Counted from the stretch's first letter, positions 1 through 8,592 are shown. The stretch: 64,000 nt of DNA from CAZUMW01 sp964621615 (GCA_964621615.1 CAZUMW010000006.1:1-64000), one strand, 5' to 3'. Made by a program: numbers and translations. Notes: a model not told the origin generated them from the letters alone.

Positions 1-2
1 AA

Positions 3-1103
3 ATTGCCGGTCAAATAAAACGGGATTTGCCGGTCAAATTCGTGAGATTAGGCATAGAAAAAATCCGATTGCTTATGAAATGGATCTTCACACATATATA
101 TCCGGGATTTAATCTGCCGAAATCAAATCCGGTTTTATTTTCTATGTTTCCATATGAGATAATAGAAAGAGGTTTTGGTTTGTGCGACAAGATGGCCTGG
201 GCCTTTTGCTCACTTGTACAACAGCAAGGTATTCCCTGTAATATTGTGTACCTGTATCCTCCGGGCACAGCTACGTCAAACCACACGATTGTTAATTTAT
301 TTATTAATGGACAAACTGTTTTAGCAGATCCCATGAATGGGGTAGTTTTTGAAAACAAAAAGGTATTTTTCGGTCTGAAGGAAATCAACGAGAACCCCGA
401 TATCGTTTTGTCCCTTCATCCCGTCTACAACAAAAAAAGCCGCTTTGATTTCTCACGATCTGTTGTTTTTCTAACCGAACACCCGTATGCGTTTATTCCT
501 GAAATGCAGATTATTCAGAAATTGTTTAACAGCTATTGCAGACAACCTCCACATATATACAATGATATAAAAAAAACACTCATGGAATATGACGAGCTCT
601 ACAATACAAAAAACCATTTAATAAAAATCATTTACCCGGCTTTCGAATCGGAATTACCGCTGCCAGACCGGCAGGGTTTTTTCACAATCTGGAATTTGCC
701 ATTGCGTATTGATTGGCCCGGATATACCAACTTTCTTCCAACCTCACAGCTGGGAGGTATCCTGCAATACAAAAAAGGCAGAAAAGCACATCTCTTGGGC
801 AGATACAATAAAGCACTTAAGCTATATACTGAAAAATTAATTGCTTCTCAAAATTCTTCCGTCCGCGAAAGCATTGAATATTTTTTAGGCCTTCTTTATT
901 TTGATATGGCTGAATACGAAAAAGCCGTAGAAACATTTAAGGCATACATATCTCCCAACAAAAAAAGGCGCTGGGAAAAACATGCTATTTTTCTTCTTGC
1001 TCGGTGTTATGAAAAAATGCATTCATCGGAGAAAGCAGCAGAATATTACAAAATAATACAAAGCGATCCACAATATGCCCAATTCCAGTTGGGCGCAGAA
1101 TGA
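3..1103 (+). CDS. Transglutaminase-like protein with C-terminal TPR repeats (5' end cut by window edge)
   Basis: The frame is open to the left edge. The first usable start is a TTG at 27, but sequence upstream stays open, so the true N-terminus probably lies outside. Counting from that TTG, a transglutaminase-like triad is visible: Cys53 in GLCDKMAW, His86 in SNHTIV and Asp101 in LADPMNG. Residues about 250-355 look like two or three TPR repeats (KALKLYTEKL, YEKAVETFKAY, SEKAAEYYKII). Such proteins may act as cysteine proteases or peptide-processing enzymes, or may be non-enzymatic; substrate unknown. The DNA is AT-rich compared with the restriction island. The fold call is fairly sure, the role is not. 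Confidence 0.6.
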   Translation: MAGQIKRDLPVKFVRLGIEKIRLLMKWIFTHIYPGFNLPKSNPVLFSMFPYEIIERGFGLCDKMAWAFCSLVQQQGIPCNIVYLYPPGTATSNHTIVNLFINGQTVLADPMNGVVFENKKVFFGLKEINENPDIVLSLHPVYNKKSRFDFSRSVVFLTEHPYAFIPEMQIIQKLFNSYCRQPPHIYNDIKKTLMEYDELYNTKNHLIKIIYPAFESELPLPDRQGFFTIWNLPLRIDWPGYTNFLPTSQLGGILQYKKGRKAHLLGRYNKALKLYTEKLIASQNSSVRESIEYFLGLLYFDMAEYEKAVETFKAYISPNKKRRWEKHAIFLLARCYEKMHSSEKAAEYYKIIQSDPQYAQFQLGAE

Positions 1104-1209
1104 TTGTTATACAATTTAGCGGTTTTATTATGGTGTTTGTGTATACTGGGGATTGTTTAATTAACTTTAAGGAATACAAACAGTCATTAAATGTGGCAAA
1201 TAAATGTTT

Positions 1210-1217
1210 ATATATCT
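1210..1217. repeat. Left 8-bp target site duplication of the IS
   Basis: ATATATCT, identical to 2577-2584; it encodes part of codons 3-5 of the interrupted DUF3800 gene. Confidence 0.95.
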
Positions 1218-1242
1218 GCCGCTTCAGACATTTTAATGGGTA
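1218..1242 (+). repeat. Left terminal inverted repeat of the IS
   Basis: Matches the reverse complement of 2552-2576. The inner 19 bp (1224-1242) are identical; the outer six bases differ at three positions. Confidence 0.9.
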
Positions 1243-2522
1243 GCCCCAACATGTTGTGGGCACTCCCATCGAAACTTTAACGATGGCTGCTCAGGTCGCC
1301 GCGGAAAGATATCAAGACCACCACAATGAAAAAATATCGCCATTCGATAATGAGCTCGATTACGAAATCCGCAGGCCATACGCTTCACTTTTTCTATCTT
1401 TGCATTCATGCCCTCTGCAAGGGCATTGGTAATGCGATGTTTCGCATAGGTAACAATATTGTCGATATGGGTTTTAAGCGTTTTGGCAGCTTCTTTGATC
1501 GGCTTGAGCCGGCAGTGTGTCGCCCAGTAATACCAGGACGTAAAATACTTCCGCATGTTGGCTTCATAACGGTAATCCCACATATGGCGAAGGTTCTCCT
1601 TGATTGCACTGGCGCGGCTCACCTTCAAGTCCTTTGCACGCAGTGCCTCGAATTGCTCTTTGCGCCACTGCGGAATATTCTCCTGGCTCCACAGCCACAG
1701 ATACTTCGTTCCTGTCAGTATTGTGTTGCCTTCCTCCGACAACGCTTTGTGCTCCTGTATGCGAACTTTGTCCACAGCCTTCAACACATGCTGCATTACG
1801 TGAAACCGATCAAAGACAATCTTTTTATGAGCATCAGGGATATAGTCCTTGGTGGCTGCGATATAGGGATCCCACATATCCATCGCTATTGCCTCAACCC
1901 GCTCCCGTTCTTCCGGGGTAAACTGCTTATAATACGACTCAAGGCTTTTCTGATCACGCTTATCGCACACATACTCAACCGTACCGGCATTAATATCGTA
2001 GACCAGCGTTTCGTATTTATGGCCGCGGGCGAACGACTTCTCATCAACGCCGATTCGAAGAGGTATGCGGTGCTGTTTTCTGCTGCGGCCCCGGTTAACC
2101 GCCCGGTGCATGGCATTCAGGCTCTGATCCCAGCTCAAACCGCACAGACTTGCGGTTGCTTTGACGTTGCATTCCTGCGCGATACGAAGCACATGACTTT
2201 CAAACGCATGCGTCATCTCGGAGCCGTTCTCGCCAAAATCAGACAGAATCTTCTTCACGCCGTGTTTCGGACAGTTAACCCTTGGAAGTCGTACATGCAC
2301 GTAGGTCCGCATGTGGCAGGTATCCAAATGGCGGAAAACACGCTCCGGCGCATGATCATACACGCTGAAAAACTCATCACATACCGGACAGCGGGTGGTG
2401 ATATCGGGCTCATGATCAACGTAAATATCAATGCGGCTCTCTGGCTCGTTATAACAAACTTCGGTAACAAACCAGGGCAACTCCAGTTTCAACAGCTTGG
2501 TATATAATTTTTTGTCGTCCAT
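1233..2522 (-). CDS. ISL3-family transposase
   Basis: A 429-aa DDE transposase that catalyses cut-and-paste movement of the surrounding element. An N-terminal zinc-ribbon region (CPVC at 45-48, Cys84 in NCPKHG) is followed by helices that bind the ends. The catalytic core shows GVDEKSF (Asp160), MDMWDPY (about 215-220), FDRFHV (about 237-242) and the C-terminal Glu370 in NALAEGMNAKIEKVKR, all hallmark ISL3 blocks. Length is normal for the family. The start ATG at 2522 lies about 30 bp inside the right inverted repeat. The stop overlaps the left inverted repeat. Nothing suggests inactivation. Confidence 0.95.
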   Translation of the reverse strand: MDDKKLYTKLLKLELPWFVTEVCYNEPESRIDIYVDHEPDITTRCPVCDEFFSVYDHAPERVFRHLDTCHMRTYVHVRLPRVNCPKHGVKKILSDFGENGSEMTHAFESHVLRIAQECNVKATASLCGLSWDQSLNAMHRAVNRGRSRKQHRIPLRIGVDEKSFARGHKYETLVYDINAGTVEYVCDKRDQKSLESYYKQFTPEERERVEAIAMDMWDPYIAATKDYIPDAHKKIVFDRFHVMQHVLKAVDKVRIQEHKALSEEGNTILTGTKYLWLWSQENIPQWRKEQFEALRAKDLKVSRASAIKENLRHMWDYRYEANMRKYFTSWYYWATHCRLKPIKEAAKTLKTHIDNIVTYAKHRITNALAEGMNAKIEKVKRMACGFRNRAHYRMAIFFHCGGLDIFPRRPEQPSLKFRWECPQHVGATH

Positions 2523-2551
2523 GTTTCGACTATAACACTATATCTTGTATA

Positions 2552-2576
2552 TACCCATTAAAATGTCTGATGAGCC
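2552..2576 (-). repeat. Right terminal inverted repeat of the IS
   Basis: Pairs with 1218-1242; reads GGCTCATCAGACATTTTAAT inward on the minus strand. Confidence 0.9.
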
Positions 2577-2584
2577 ATATATCT
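2577..2584. repeat. Right 8-bp target site duplication of the IS
   Basis: ATATATCT, identical to 1210-1217. Confidence 0.95.
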
Positions 2585-3229
2585 TGATGAGTCCGGCGAT
2601 CTTGGTTTTGATTTTACGAAAAAGAAAACAACAAAAAAATTTATTATTACACTTTTGGTTTGCAAGTCTGAAAAATCACGAAAAGAGTTTAATAAAGCAG
2701 TCAGGCGTACCCTGAAAAACAAACTAAATAATAAGAAAAATAAATCTCGATTTGTTGCAGAGTTAAAAGGAACAAATACCACCAATGATATAAAAAAATA
2801 CTTTTTCAGAAATATTAAATCCAGTAATTGGGCAATTTACACGTTGGCTTTAAATAAAGCCCGCGTACAGACTCATTTGCAGACAAGGGTTGGAAAAAAG
2901 AAACTCTACAACTTTCTTGCCCGGTTTTTAATGGATAAATTAAATCTGACTAATGTAAAAAGAAATGTTGAACTTGTTGTTGACAGGAGCAAAAACAAGG
3001 ACGAAATAAAAGATTTCAATCAGTATATAATTAATCAACTTGAAGCATTGCTGCCGCTAAACACAAAATTGAATATCGCACATCTCACATCTCAAGAAAG
3101 TAGCGGGCTACAAGCGGTAGATTTGTTCTGTTGGGGGATTTTCAGAAAATATGAAAAAAATGATCTTGAATGGTATGAAGAATATCAACACAAGGTCAGG
3201 TTTGAAACAGAGTACTTACGACAATAAAA

Positions 3230-3319
3230 AAAGCGGCCCCTATAATGCCTGTTTCCCCTGGCTCATAGCCAACCGATGGAAGGAAGCACCAAGGGCACAT
3301 TATAGGCTTTACCCGCTTT
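3230..3319 (+). ncRNA. Structured RNA candidate directly downstream of the DUF3800 gene
   Basis: Starting 3 bp after the DUF3800 stop, nested arms can pair: AAAGCGG (3230-3236) with CCGCTTT (3313-3319), then CCTATAAT (3239-3246) with ATTATAGG (3299-3306), then GCC (3247-3249) with GGC (3294-3296) across a two-base bulge. Inside is a small stem GGCT-CAT-AGCC (3260-3270) and the unpaired GGAAGGAAGCACC. Published comparative work described several RNA motifs named DUF3800-I and onward for their association with DUF3800 genes; position and architecture fit that group. The match is from memory, not from a covariance model, and the strand is assumed to follow the gene. Confidence 0.5.
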
Positions 3320-3350
3320 ATTTAAAATATAAATAAAATGTAGTATCTTG

Positions 3351-3596
3351 TCAAAGGCTTTTTTTGTGTTTTGGTTTTTCCGGTTTCTTTTTCAAAAAGA
3401 ATTGGTATTTTTTGTTCCCCTTGAAGTCTTTACGACTGTCGTGTTTCGGTAAATTGTTGTCATTTTTTGACAATGATTTTTTTGGCGGCCTACCTACGGT
3501 TTGTTCATACTTCGCCCGCCCCCGTTCGGCCAGAATATCCCGCCGCTTTGTTTCAAGTTTATAGCGCTGCCATTCTGTTAAATTGGGGCGGCCCTT
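3351..3596 (-). pseudogene. Remnant of a ParB-like / plasmid-maintenance protein
   Basis: The minus strand is open for 82 codons between stops but has no ATG start. The translation contains GRPNLTEWQRYKLETKRRDILAERGR, then VGRPPKKSLSKNDNNLPKHDSRKD and a lysine-rich tail. The LTxxQRxxL...GRP...HxxRK pattern resembles the middle of ParB-type proteins found on plasmids and integrative elements, just before their helix-turn-helix. Both ends of such a protein are missing, so this is a fragment. It may mark the left end of an old integrated element. Family assignment is by pattern memory only. Confidence 0.35.
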
Positions 3597-3606
3597 TTAG
3601 GCTTGT

Positions 3607-3777
3607 AAAAACTCTTATCCTTTCTTAGACATTTTTGTGTAAAAAAGGGGTGTAATAGTTTTCTGGAGGTTTTTTTAACAAAGGATTCGGCAAATGAAGG
3701 ATTCAACGATAGAAAGCGGCAGGAAGTTATATCAGGTTATGAAGGAGCGGTACAAAAGGGCGCTATTGAAGAAATTA
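3607..3777 (+). repeat. Left copy of a 170-bp direct repeat bracketing the restriction-modification island
   Basis: Aligns to 14807-14976 with about ten substitutions and one single-base indel. It covers an upstream region, a ribosome-binding site (AAAGGA) and the first 28 codons of a small gene. The match ends abruptly at 3777. Confidence 0.9.
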
Positions 3778-3831
3778 TGGCAACTACATCATTCACGTGC
3801 TTCCCGGTCCTGTTCTGGACTGGACATATAA
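3694..3831 (+). pseudogene. 3'-truncated copy of the 46-aa mobile-element gene
   Basis: The first 28 codons (MKDSTIESGRKLYQVMKE...) match the intact gene at 14893. After 3777 the sequence becomes unrelated, and the frame reads into DNA that codes in another frame for a PQQ-propeller fragment, stopping at 3829-3831. The ribosome-binding site AAAGGA, 8 bases upstream, is retained, so a 45-aa hybrid peptide could still be made. The junction indicates recombination rather than a functional variant. Confidence 0.6.
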
Positions 3832-4435
3832 AACCGGGGACATAGTCGATTCATCTCCGGCGATTGATGTCAACTCGCGGGTATATGCCGGTTCAAAGGA
3901 TGGATATCTGTATGCTCTGAACAAAAATGCTCAGCTGCTTTGGAAGTTTGAAACTTTCGGCCCCATAACCTCATCCCCTGCAATCGGTCCCGGCGGGACC
4001 ATATATGTCGGCTCTGAGGACAGCCGTATATATGCTGTCGGCGGAGCGCTCTGTCCGCTGAGCACATTACTGAACAACCGGCGCGACGCGCACGACACCT
4101 TCAGACAGTTTCGCGACAATATTATCAAAAAAAGCAAAACGGGAAGATTTTTTTGCCGTGCCTATTACACCCATGCCGAAGAGCTTATAACCATTCTTAC
4201 CCGTCGCCCCGAACTTCAGGCAAAGGCATTATCGCTTACAGAAACCATACTGGAAAAACTGCACACCGGCAGCGGTATTACCCTTTCAGCCGGAACAATA
4301 TGTGAGGCAAAAACACTGATAGAAGAAATTCAAACTGAAAGCAGCCCGGCGCTTGCCCGGATAGCAGACAAAATTCTTCAGGAAATACAAGAAAAAACGT
4401 GGCTAAACACCATCGGCATACAATGGAAAAATTAG
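3776..4435 (+). pseudogene. 5'-truncated PQQ-like beta-propeller protein with CFI-type C-terminal domain
   Basis: The frame joins the repeat edge near 3776 and reads GNYIIHVLPGPVLDWTYKTG, so the natural N-terminus is lost. Two propeller blades follow (VDSSPAIDVNSRVYAGSKDG, ITSSPAIGPGGTIYVGSEDS), the outer-membrane/secreted PQQ-repeat type. Residues about 85-130 (CPLSTLL...FRQFRDNIIKKSKTGRFFCRAYYTHAEEL) resemble the C-terminal domain that usually begins CFIATAAYGS in secreted proteins, with the motif eroded. A GTG at 3797 could start a 212-aa product, but a two-blade propeller would not close. Most likely a fragment left by the rearrangement that created the left repeat copy. Confidence 0.6.
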
Positions 4436-4463
4436 CTCTCCCCCATTGCCGGCGCGTGTCTTG

Positions 4464-7400
4464 TCATGCAACATGCGCTTCATAGTACGGCGAGGGAAGT
4501 ATCGGATAAACGCGATATACATGGCGGTACACTTCTTCCGCCCGCGCCGCCACATCGTCCTCAGTGTACTGGCCCACAGGCAACCCGGTATCCTCGCTCC
4601 ACAAAAAATCCCGAATCGTCAGGCGTATTCTGTCGCGAGTCGCTTCCCGGCTTTCCCAGTCCTCGATTTCTTTGATGCGGGTCTTGACTGCTTTTAAAAG
4701 ATCGGCGGCAACGGCTTTGATGCGTTTAAGCTCGCCGGCGGAGAGGTCCGGCTTCTTCAGCAGGTCGAATATGGCAAGTGACTCTTCGTCCAGCCCTTCC
4801 CGAACCGCACGGGTTTCCTCCTCGTCCATTTTTCTTGTGAGCCTCAGCAGCTCCTCGAAGGTCTTCTCAATAGTCACCCGGTCCTTCTCACGATTGTACT
4901 CGGCTACGATTTCTTCATAGTGCTTCTGAAAGTCCGTGCGCAGGGGATTCTGCCTGAGCAGCCGCTGGAGGCGCTGCTCGATGGCCGCCTTAAGATTCTG
5001 CACAGTGGTCCGTTTCGCCGGGCTGCGTTCGAATTCCTTCCGCAACCGGTCGAAGTCGATTTTGCTGATGTCGTATGGGGAGTGTTCTTCGACAGCGCGG
5101 TCGGCTCTCGTTTCAATTGCCTCATCGACAACCTGGTGCAGCTGCCGTATTATGCCGGTTATGTCCGCACTGTCGCGGTCCTGCTGAAGACTCTTATATA
5201 CAACGTTGACGGCATCGCGATCAGCCCGGAAGGCATTCACACCCTCGACCGTGATACAGGCCTTGAACTTGGTAAATACGGCGCGACACATCACCTCAAA
5301 GCGCTTCCGTGTTTCATCGTTCTCGTTGGCGGCCTCCTTGGCGGCAAGGATGGCCGCATTCCGGGCAAAGCCGGTCTGTGAGATAATGTTGTCCAGCGAC
5401 GTGTTCCGGTCTGTCAGGAATGCCCTCACCATGTCAATTGCCTCGGCCAGGTCCTCCAGCAGCTCTTCGTCCGGTTTGGCGGGCTCAATTTCACCGCCTC
5501 CTTCCTCACGACCGCCATCCTCCGTTCCGGCAAATGTCGCCAGCGCCTTGCGCAGATTTTTGAGAATGCCGCAGTAGTCTACGATCATTCCGTTGTTTTT
5601 GCCTTCATTTACGCGATTCGCCCGCGCAATGGCCTGCATCAGCGTGTGAGCTTTCAGGGGCTTGTCCAGGTACAGCGTCGAAAGGCTCGGCACATCGAAG
5701 CCGGTCAGCCACATTGCACAGACTATGGCTATACGGAACGGATGCTGCTCTTCCTTGAACGCATCATCCAGAGCCAGCCGCTGCATGGTGCGGTACTGCG
5801 GCCGGCGACGCATAAACTCAGGCAGATCAATACCTTCCTTGATAAGACGGCGGTGGGGAGTTATGTCCAGGTTCCATGTGCGGAACTTCCTGACTTCACC
5901 CTGCTCCTCGCTGACCACGACCGCCATTTGCGTCTGTCGCATCCACTCGATCTGACGCCGACGGTACTGTTCGTCCTGCTCATCCGCGGCTGACGACAAC
6001 CTCTCTTCCAGCTCCCTGATTTTCTCGTTCCAATAGAACTCAATCAACCGGTGCATCCGCACGCACGTGATCTTGTCGATGCAGACCAGCATGGCTTTGC
6101 CTGTTTCCCAGGCCGTGGAGTAGTGAAACACGAAATCCCGGGCCACCTGGTCCAGGCGTTTGCCGCTGGTAATAATGTGGTAATCCCGCTTCAGCTCCTG
6201 CTCAAGGCGCTGCTGCACATCGATCTCGACTGTCTCCAGCTGTTCCAGCTTCTCGGCAATGCGCTCATTCAAATCGCCCACCGCCACGCCGAGCTTATCG
6301 CCGCGGGTATCGTAGTAAAGCGGCACCGTGGCCTCATCCTCGACAGCCCGCTGAAAATCATACGTGGAGACGTAATCACCAAAGACTCTCCGTGTGATTT
6401 CATCATCCTTAAAAAGCGGTGTTCCGGTAAAACCAATGTAGCCGGCGTTCGGCAGGGCGTTGCGCATGTTAAGGGCAAGGGTCCCGTACTGGGTCCGGTG
6501 TGCCTCATCAGTGATAACGATGATATCGTCGCGCTGTGTGTAGCCGTTATCAGGATCAACCTCCTGATTAAACTTATGGATCAGGGAGAAGATGTGCGAC
6601 TTGTGCTGGGCCAGCAGCTGAGCGAGGTGCTCGCCGCTGGATGCCCGGCAGGGATCCCGGTCATGATCGACAACACCGCAGCCGGCAAAGGTTTTGTAGA
6701 TCTGTGTGTCCAGATCGTCACGGTCGGTCAGCACAAGAAAGGTGAAATTTCCACCCAGCTTTCGATGAATCTTCCGGGTGAACATGACCATCGAATAGCT
6801 TTTGCCTGCGCCCTGGGTATGCCAGAACACCCCCAGTTTGCCGTCCCGGTTCTTCCGGTCACGGACGGCTTCAACGGCCCGGTTGACACCCAAAAACTGG
6901 TGATTGCGGGCCAGAATCTTTCTCGGCTCGCCTGCCGAGTCGTCGAAAACAATAAAATTCTCCACCAGGTCCATGAAGTTCGTCTTCCCGCACACACCCT
7001 TCAGAAGGGTTTCCATGTCAACAGCACCCTGCTGCTCCTCCTCCAGACGCTTCCACTCGTGAAAATGCTCGAAACGGCTGGTAACCGAACCGAGCCTCGC
7101 ATCAACACCGTTGGCAAGAACGACCAGCGCGTTATGGTGGAACAGGTGCGGGACTGTGTCCTTGTAGTCTTTAAAGTTTTGCTCATAGGCGGCACGGATG
7201 TCCCTTACGACGTTTTTCAGCTCCATAAACAGCAGCGGCAGTCCGTTGACGAACCCGATGATGTCCGCCCGGCGTCGGTACAGGTCGCCCCGCACCCACA
7301 GCTCGCGCACGCAGAGAAAATCGTTATTTGCCGGCTCGTTGAAATCAAAAAGCCGCAGGCGCTGACGCACCCGTTCGCCTTTATCATTGCGGAAGGTAAC

Positions 7401-7715
7401 CGGCACCCTGTCACGGAGCAAACCGTATTTTTCGCGGTTTGTTGCCTCCAGGGATTGGGTTGCCGTTGTGGTTACAATCTGCCGTATAGCCTCCTCGTAT
7501 GCCTCGTTCGGCAGATCCGGATTCAGCTCGATCAGCTTTGCCCGGAGAGGCCGGGTGAGCACCACCTCACGGTCAGAGGTCCGCCCCAGCAGGCTGTCCG
7601 GCCCGAAGTCCTCGTTGTTATAGGCATACACCGACTCCCAGCCGAGCTGCTGTTCCATGTACTCAGCGGTCGTCTGCTGAACGAGACTGTCTTCGGTATA
7701 GGATTGAGGTGTCAT
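4464..7715 (-). CDS. hsdR: Type I restriction enzyme, R subunit (HsdR)
   Basis: ATP-dependent translocase and endonuclease that cuts unmodified DNA when bound to HsdM/HsdS. Numbered from a TTG at 7724, the PD-(D/E)XK nuclease is at residues 150-170 (Asp154, then MELK with Glu168 and Lys170). The helicase shows Walker A QGAGKS at 304-309, DEAH at 406-409 and TGTP at 433-436. The C-terminus is helical and charged. ATG at 7715 (MTPQSYTEDSL) is preferred over the TTG three codons upstream; neither has a strong ribosome-binding site. About 1083 aa is normal. It is the last gene of the island, 76-85 bp after a small gene. All key motifs are intact, so the enzyme is probably active. Confidence 0.95.
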   Translation of the reverse strand: MTPQSYTEDSLVQQTTAEYMEQQLGWESVYAYNNEDFGPDSLLGRTSDREVVLTRPLRAKLIELNPDLPNEAYEEAIRQIVTTTATQSLEATNREKYGLLRDRVPVTFRNDKGERVRQRLRLFDFNEPANNDFLCVRELWVRGDLYRRRADIIGFVNGLPLLFMELKNVVRDIRAAYEQNFKDYKDTVPHLFHHNALVVLANGVDARLGSVTSRFEHFHEWKRLEEEQQGAVDMETLLKGVCGKTNFMDLVENFIVFDDSAGEPRKILARNHQFLGVNRAVEAVRDRKNRDGKLGVFWHTQGAGKSYSMVMFTRKIHRKLGGNFTFLVLTDRDDLDTQIYKTFAGCGVVDHDRDPCRASSGEHLAQLLAQHKSHIFSLIHKFNQEVDPDNGYTQRDDIIVITDEAHRTQYGTLALNMRNALPNAGYIGFTGTPLFKDDEITRRVFGDYVSTYDFQRAVEDEATVPLYYDTRGDKLGVAVGDLNERIAEKLEQLETVEIDVQQRLEQELKRDYHIITSGKRLDQVARDFVFHYSTAWETGKAMLVCIDKITCVRMHRLIEFYWNEKIRELEERLSSAADEQDEQYRRRQIEWMRQTQMAVVVSEEQGEVRKFRTWNLDITPHRRLIKEGIDLPEFMRRRPQYRTMQRLALDDAFKEEQHPFRIAIVCAMWLTGFDVPSLSTLYLDKPLKAHTLMQAIARANRVNEGKNNGMIVDYCGILKNLRKALATFAGTEDGGREEGGGEIEPAKPDEELLEDLAEAIDMVRAFLTDRNTSLDNIISQTGFARNAAILAAKEAANENDETRKRFEVMCRAVFTKFKACITVEGVNAFRADRDAVNVVYKSLQQDRDSADITGIIRQLHQVVDEAIETRADRAVEEHSPYDISKIDFDRLRKEFERSPAKRTTVQNLKAAIEQRLQRLLRQNPLRTDFQKHYEEIVAEYNREKDRVTIEKTFEELLRLTRKMDEEETRAVREGLDEESLAIFDLLKKPDLSAGELKRIKAVAADLLKAVKTRIKEIEDWESREATRDRIRLTIRDFLWSEDTGLPVGQYTEDDVAARAEEVYRHVYRVYPILPSPYYEAHVA

Positions 7716-7799
7716 TTCAGCCAAAGTACCGAATTATTGCGTTCTGCATTTATTTGGTTTATCATGCGTCAATAGTGTAACTATTTGATTTTACGATTT

Positions 7800-8093
7800 T
7801 TAAGCTGAATTATCGACAAAAGTTATCGACGCATATCGCGTATTGGGAAAGATTACGTCGATAACTTTTATCATTGCGGCCAGGAATCCCGGCTCCGCGA
7901 AATAACGTGTCCCCTTGGTAGACGGTAAATCGATCAAGGCAGCTCCTGACACTAAAAAAAACGCCCGATCCTCTTGACAACCTGTCCGGCAATGCCGATA
8001 ATAATAAACAGACTCATCTGCCAAGTGTAGAAAGAGATCCTTCGCCGTCCTTCCGGGGGCGGCGATTGCATTTTCAGGGCATTCGTCGTTCAT
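7800..8093 (-). CDS. 97-aa protein of unknown function, third gene of the cassette inside the hsd island
   Basis: Starts at ATG 8093 inside the last codons of the preceding gene (20-bp overlap), implying translational coupling. The protein is a soluble alpha/beta type with no membrane segment; it contains KDLFLHLADESVYYYRH and ends SITFVDNSA. I do not recognise the family. Its size, its overlap with a possible nuclease gene and its position at the end of the cassette would suit an antitoxin or immunity protein, but that is inference. It could also be a structural partner of the DUF3800 protein two genes upstream. Confidence 0.55.
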   Translation of the reverse strand: MNDECPENAIAAPGRTAKDLFLHLADESVYYYRHCRTGCQEDRAFFLVSGAALIDLPSTKGTRYFAEPGFLAAMIKVIDVIFPNTRYASITFVDNSA

Positions 8094-8592
8094 ATTTCTT
8101 CCTCAATCTCCGGCGAGTAGAATTCCCGTCAACATGGTACGCCGTCATCAGGAAGGCCACAGGGCCACGGCGATGTTCCTGCCTGGCAAACACGACGACA
8201 TAATCCAAATCGTGAAGCCAAACATAAATTTCCGTTCTACCATTCTTTCCCGAGCACTTCCAGAAAGTCACTCCCACCTCCGCAATATGCCGCACGGAAG
8301 GGGCCAACCAAGGAAGTCTCTCGGCACGTCGAAAGTCCGGTAAGCGCTCTTTCTCCATACGACCATCGCGTGTGTTCCATTCATCCTTGGTTACTACATG
8401 CCAGAAGCCTTCCTCGTAACCATGTGCTTCTTCCGGCAAAACGCGGCGGTCGTACCATACCGGCATCCCATCGCATAAAAGCCCACTGTTTTTTATGTCT
8501 CGCTCAAAAATCCCATAAAGGCGAATCAATGTCACATTCCAGTCACCTTCCAGATTCAGCATTTCTGGCAGCCAGTTGGGGTTCTCACACAT
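8074..8592 (-). CDS. 172-aa protein, possibly a BECR-fold (barnase/EndoU/colicin-like) nuclease
   Basis: ATG 8592 (MCENPNWLPEM) overlaps the end of the DUF3800 gene by 8 bp; a longer frame from 8640 exists but the coupled start is more natural. The sequence runs LIRLYGIFERDI, VWYDRRVLP, FWHVVTKDEW, a charged RLPDFRRAERLPW block, then a strand-rich C-terminal half (TEIYVWLHDLDYVVVFA, VAFLMTAYHV) ending in a basic RRRLRKKYERR tail. That order of a His-containing strand, RxxR-I/L-xW and a TAY strand resembles phage-type BECR nuclease domains as I remember them. No search was possible, so nuclease activity is a hypothesis. Co-translated with both neighbours. Confidence 0.5.
   Translation of the reverse strand: MCENPNWLPEMLNLEGDWNVTLIRLYGIFERDIKNSGLLCDGMPVWYDRRVLPEEAHGYEEGFWHVVTKDEWNTRDGRMEKERLPDFRRAERLPWLAPSVRHIAEVGVTFWKCSGKNGRTEIYVWLHDLDYVVVFARQEHRRGPVAFLMTAYHVDGNSTRRRLRKKYERRMP

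Larger units (their letters stand above)
1218..2576. mobile_element. Complete ISL3-family insertion sequence, 1359 bp
   Basis: The element holds one transposase gene on the minus strand, 25-bp imperfect terminal inverted repeats (right end reads GGCTCATCAGAC inward, typical ISL3 style) and is flanked by exact 8-bp direct repeats ATATATCT, the duplication length expected for ISL3. Joining the flanks restores a DUF3800 gene, which confirms the boundaries independently. The element looks intact and may be active. Confidence 0.95.
1204..3227 (+). pseudogene. DUF3800 gene interrupted by an ISL3-family insertion sequence
   Basis: ATG at 1204 gives MFIYL and then meets the IS. Removing 1218-2576 plus one copy of the 8-bp duplication restores one 218-codon frame that continues LDESGDLGFDF at 2585 and stops at 3225-3227. 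DUF3800 proteins have an RNase H-like fold; the N-terminal YLDESGDLG and the C-terminal block LQAVDLFCWGIFRK near residues 190-205 are both present. Their function is not established; some occur with RNA elements or defence genes. The downstream part stays open in frame, so the insertion looks recent. A truncated product could start at TTG 2655 but would lack the first acidic motif. A structured RNA candidate lies directly after the stop. Confidence 0.85.

Noticed and set aside
4..39. 13-bp direct repeat TTGCCGGTCAAAT at 4-16 and 27-39
   Set aside because: Too short to interpret at the window edge; the spacing of 23 bp is not a multiple of three, and no element structure is associated.
1326..2507. 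393-codon open frame antisense to the transposase
   Set aside because: Low-complexity shadow translation; the ISL3 transposase on the other strand has all catalytic motifs.
3271..3296. GGAAGGAAGCACCAAGG resembles the conserved tip of bacterial SRP (4.5S) RNA
   Set aside because: The bases around the GGAA cannot form the short closing stem required in SRP RNA, and the element sits immediately behind a DUF3800 gene, where a DUF3800-type RNA motif explains it better.
6051..7775. 574-codon open frame antisense to hsdR
   Set aside because: It is a shadow of GC-rich coding sequence; the translation has no recognisable domain, while the opposite strand encodes a complete HsdR.
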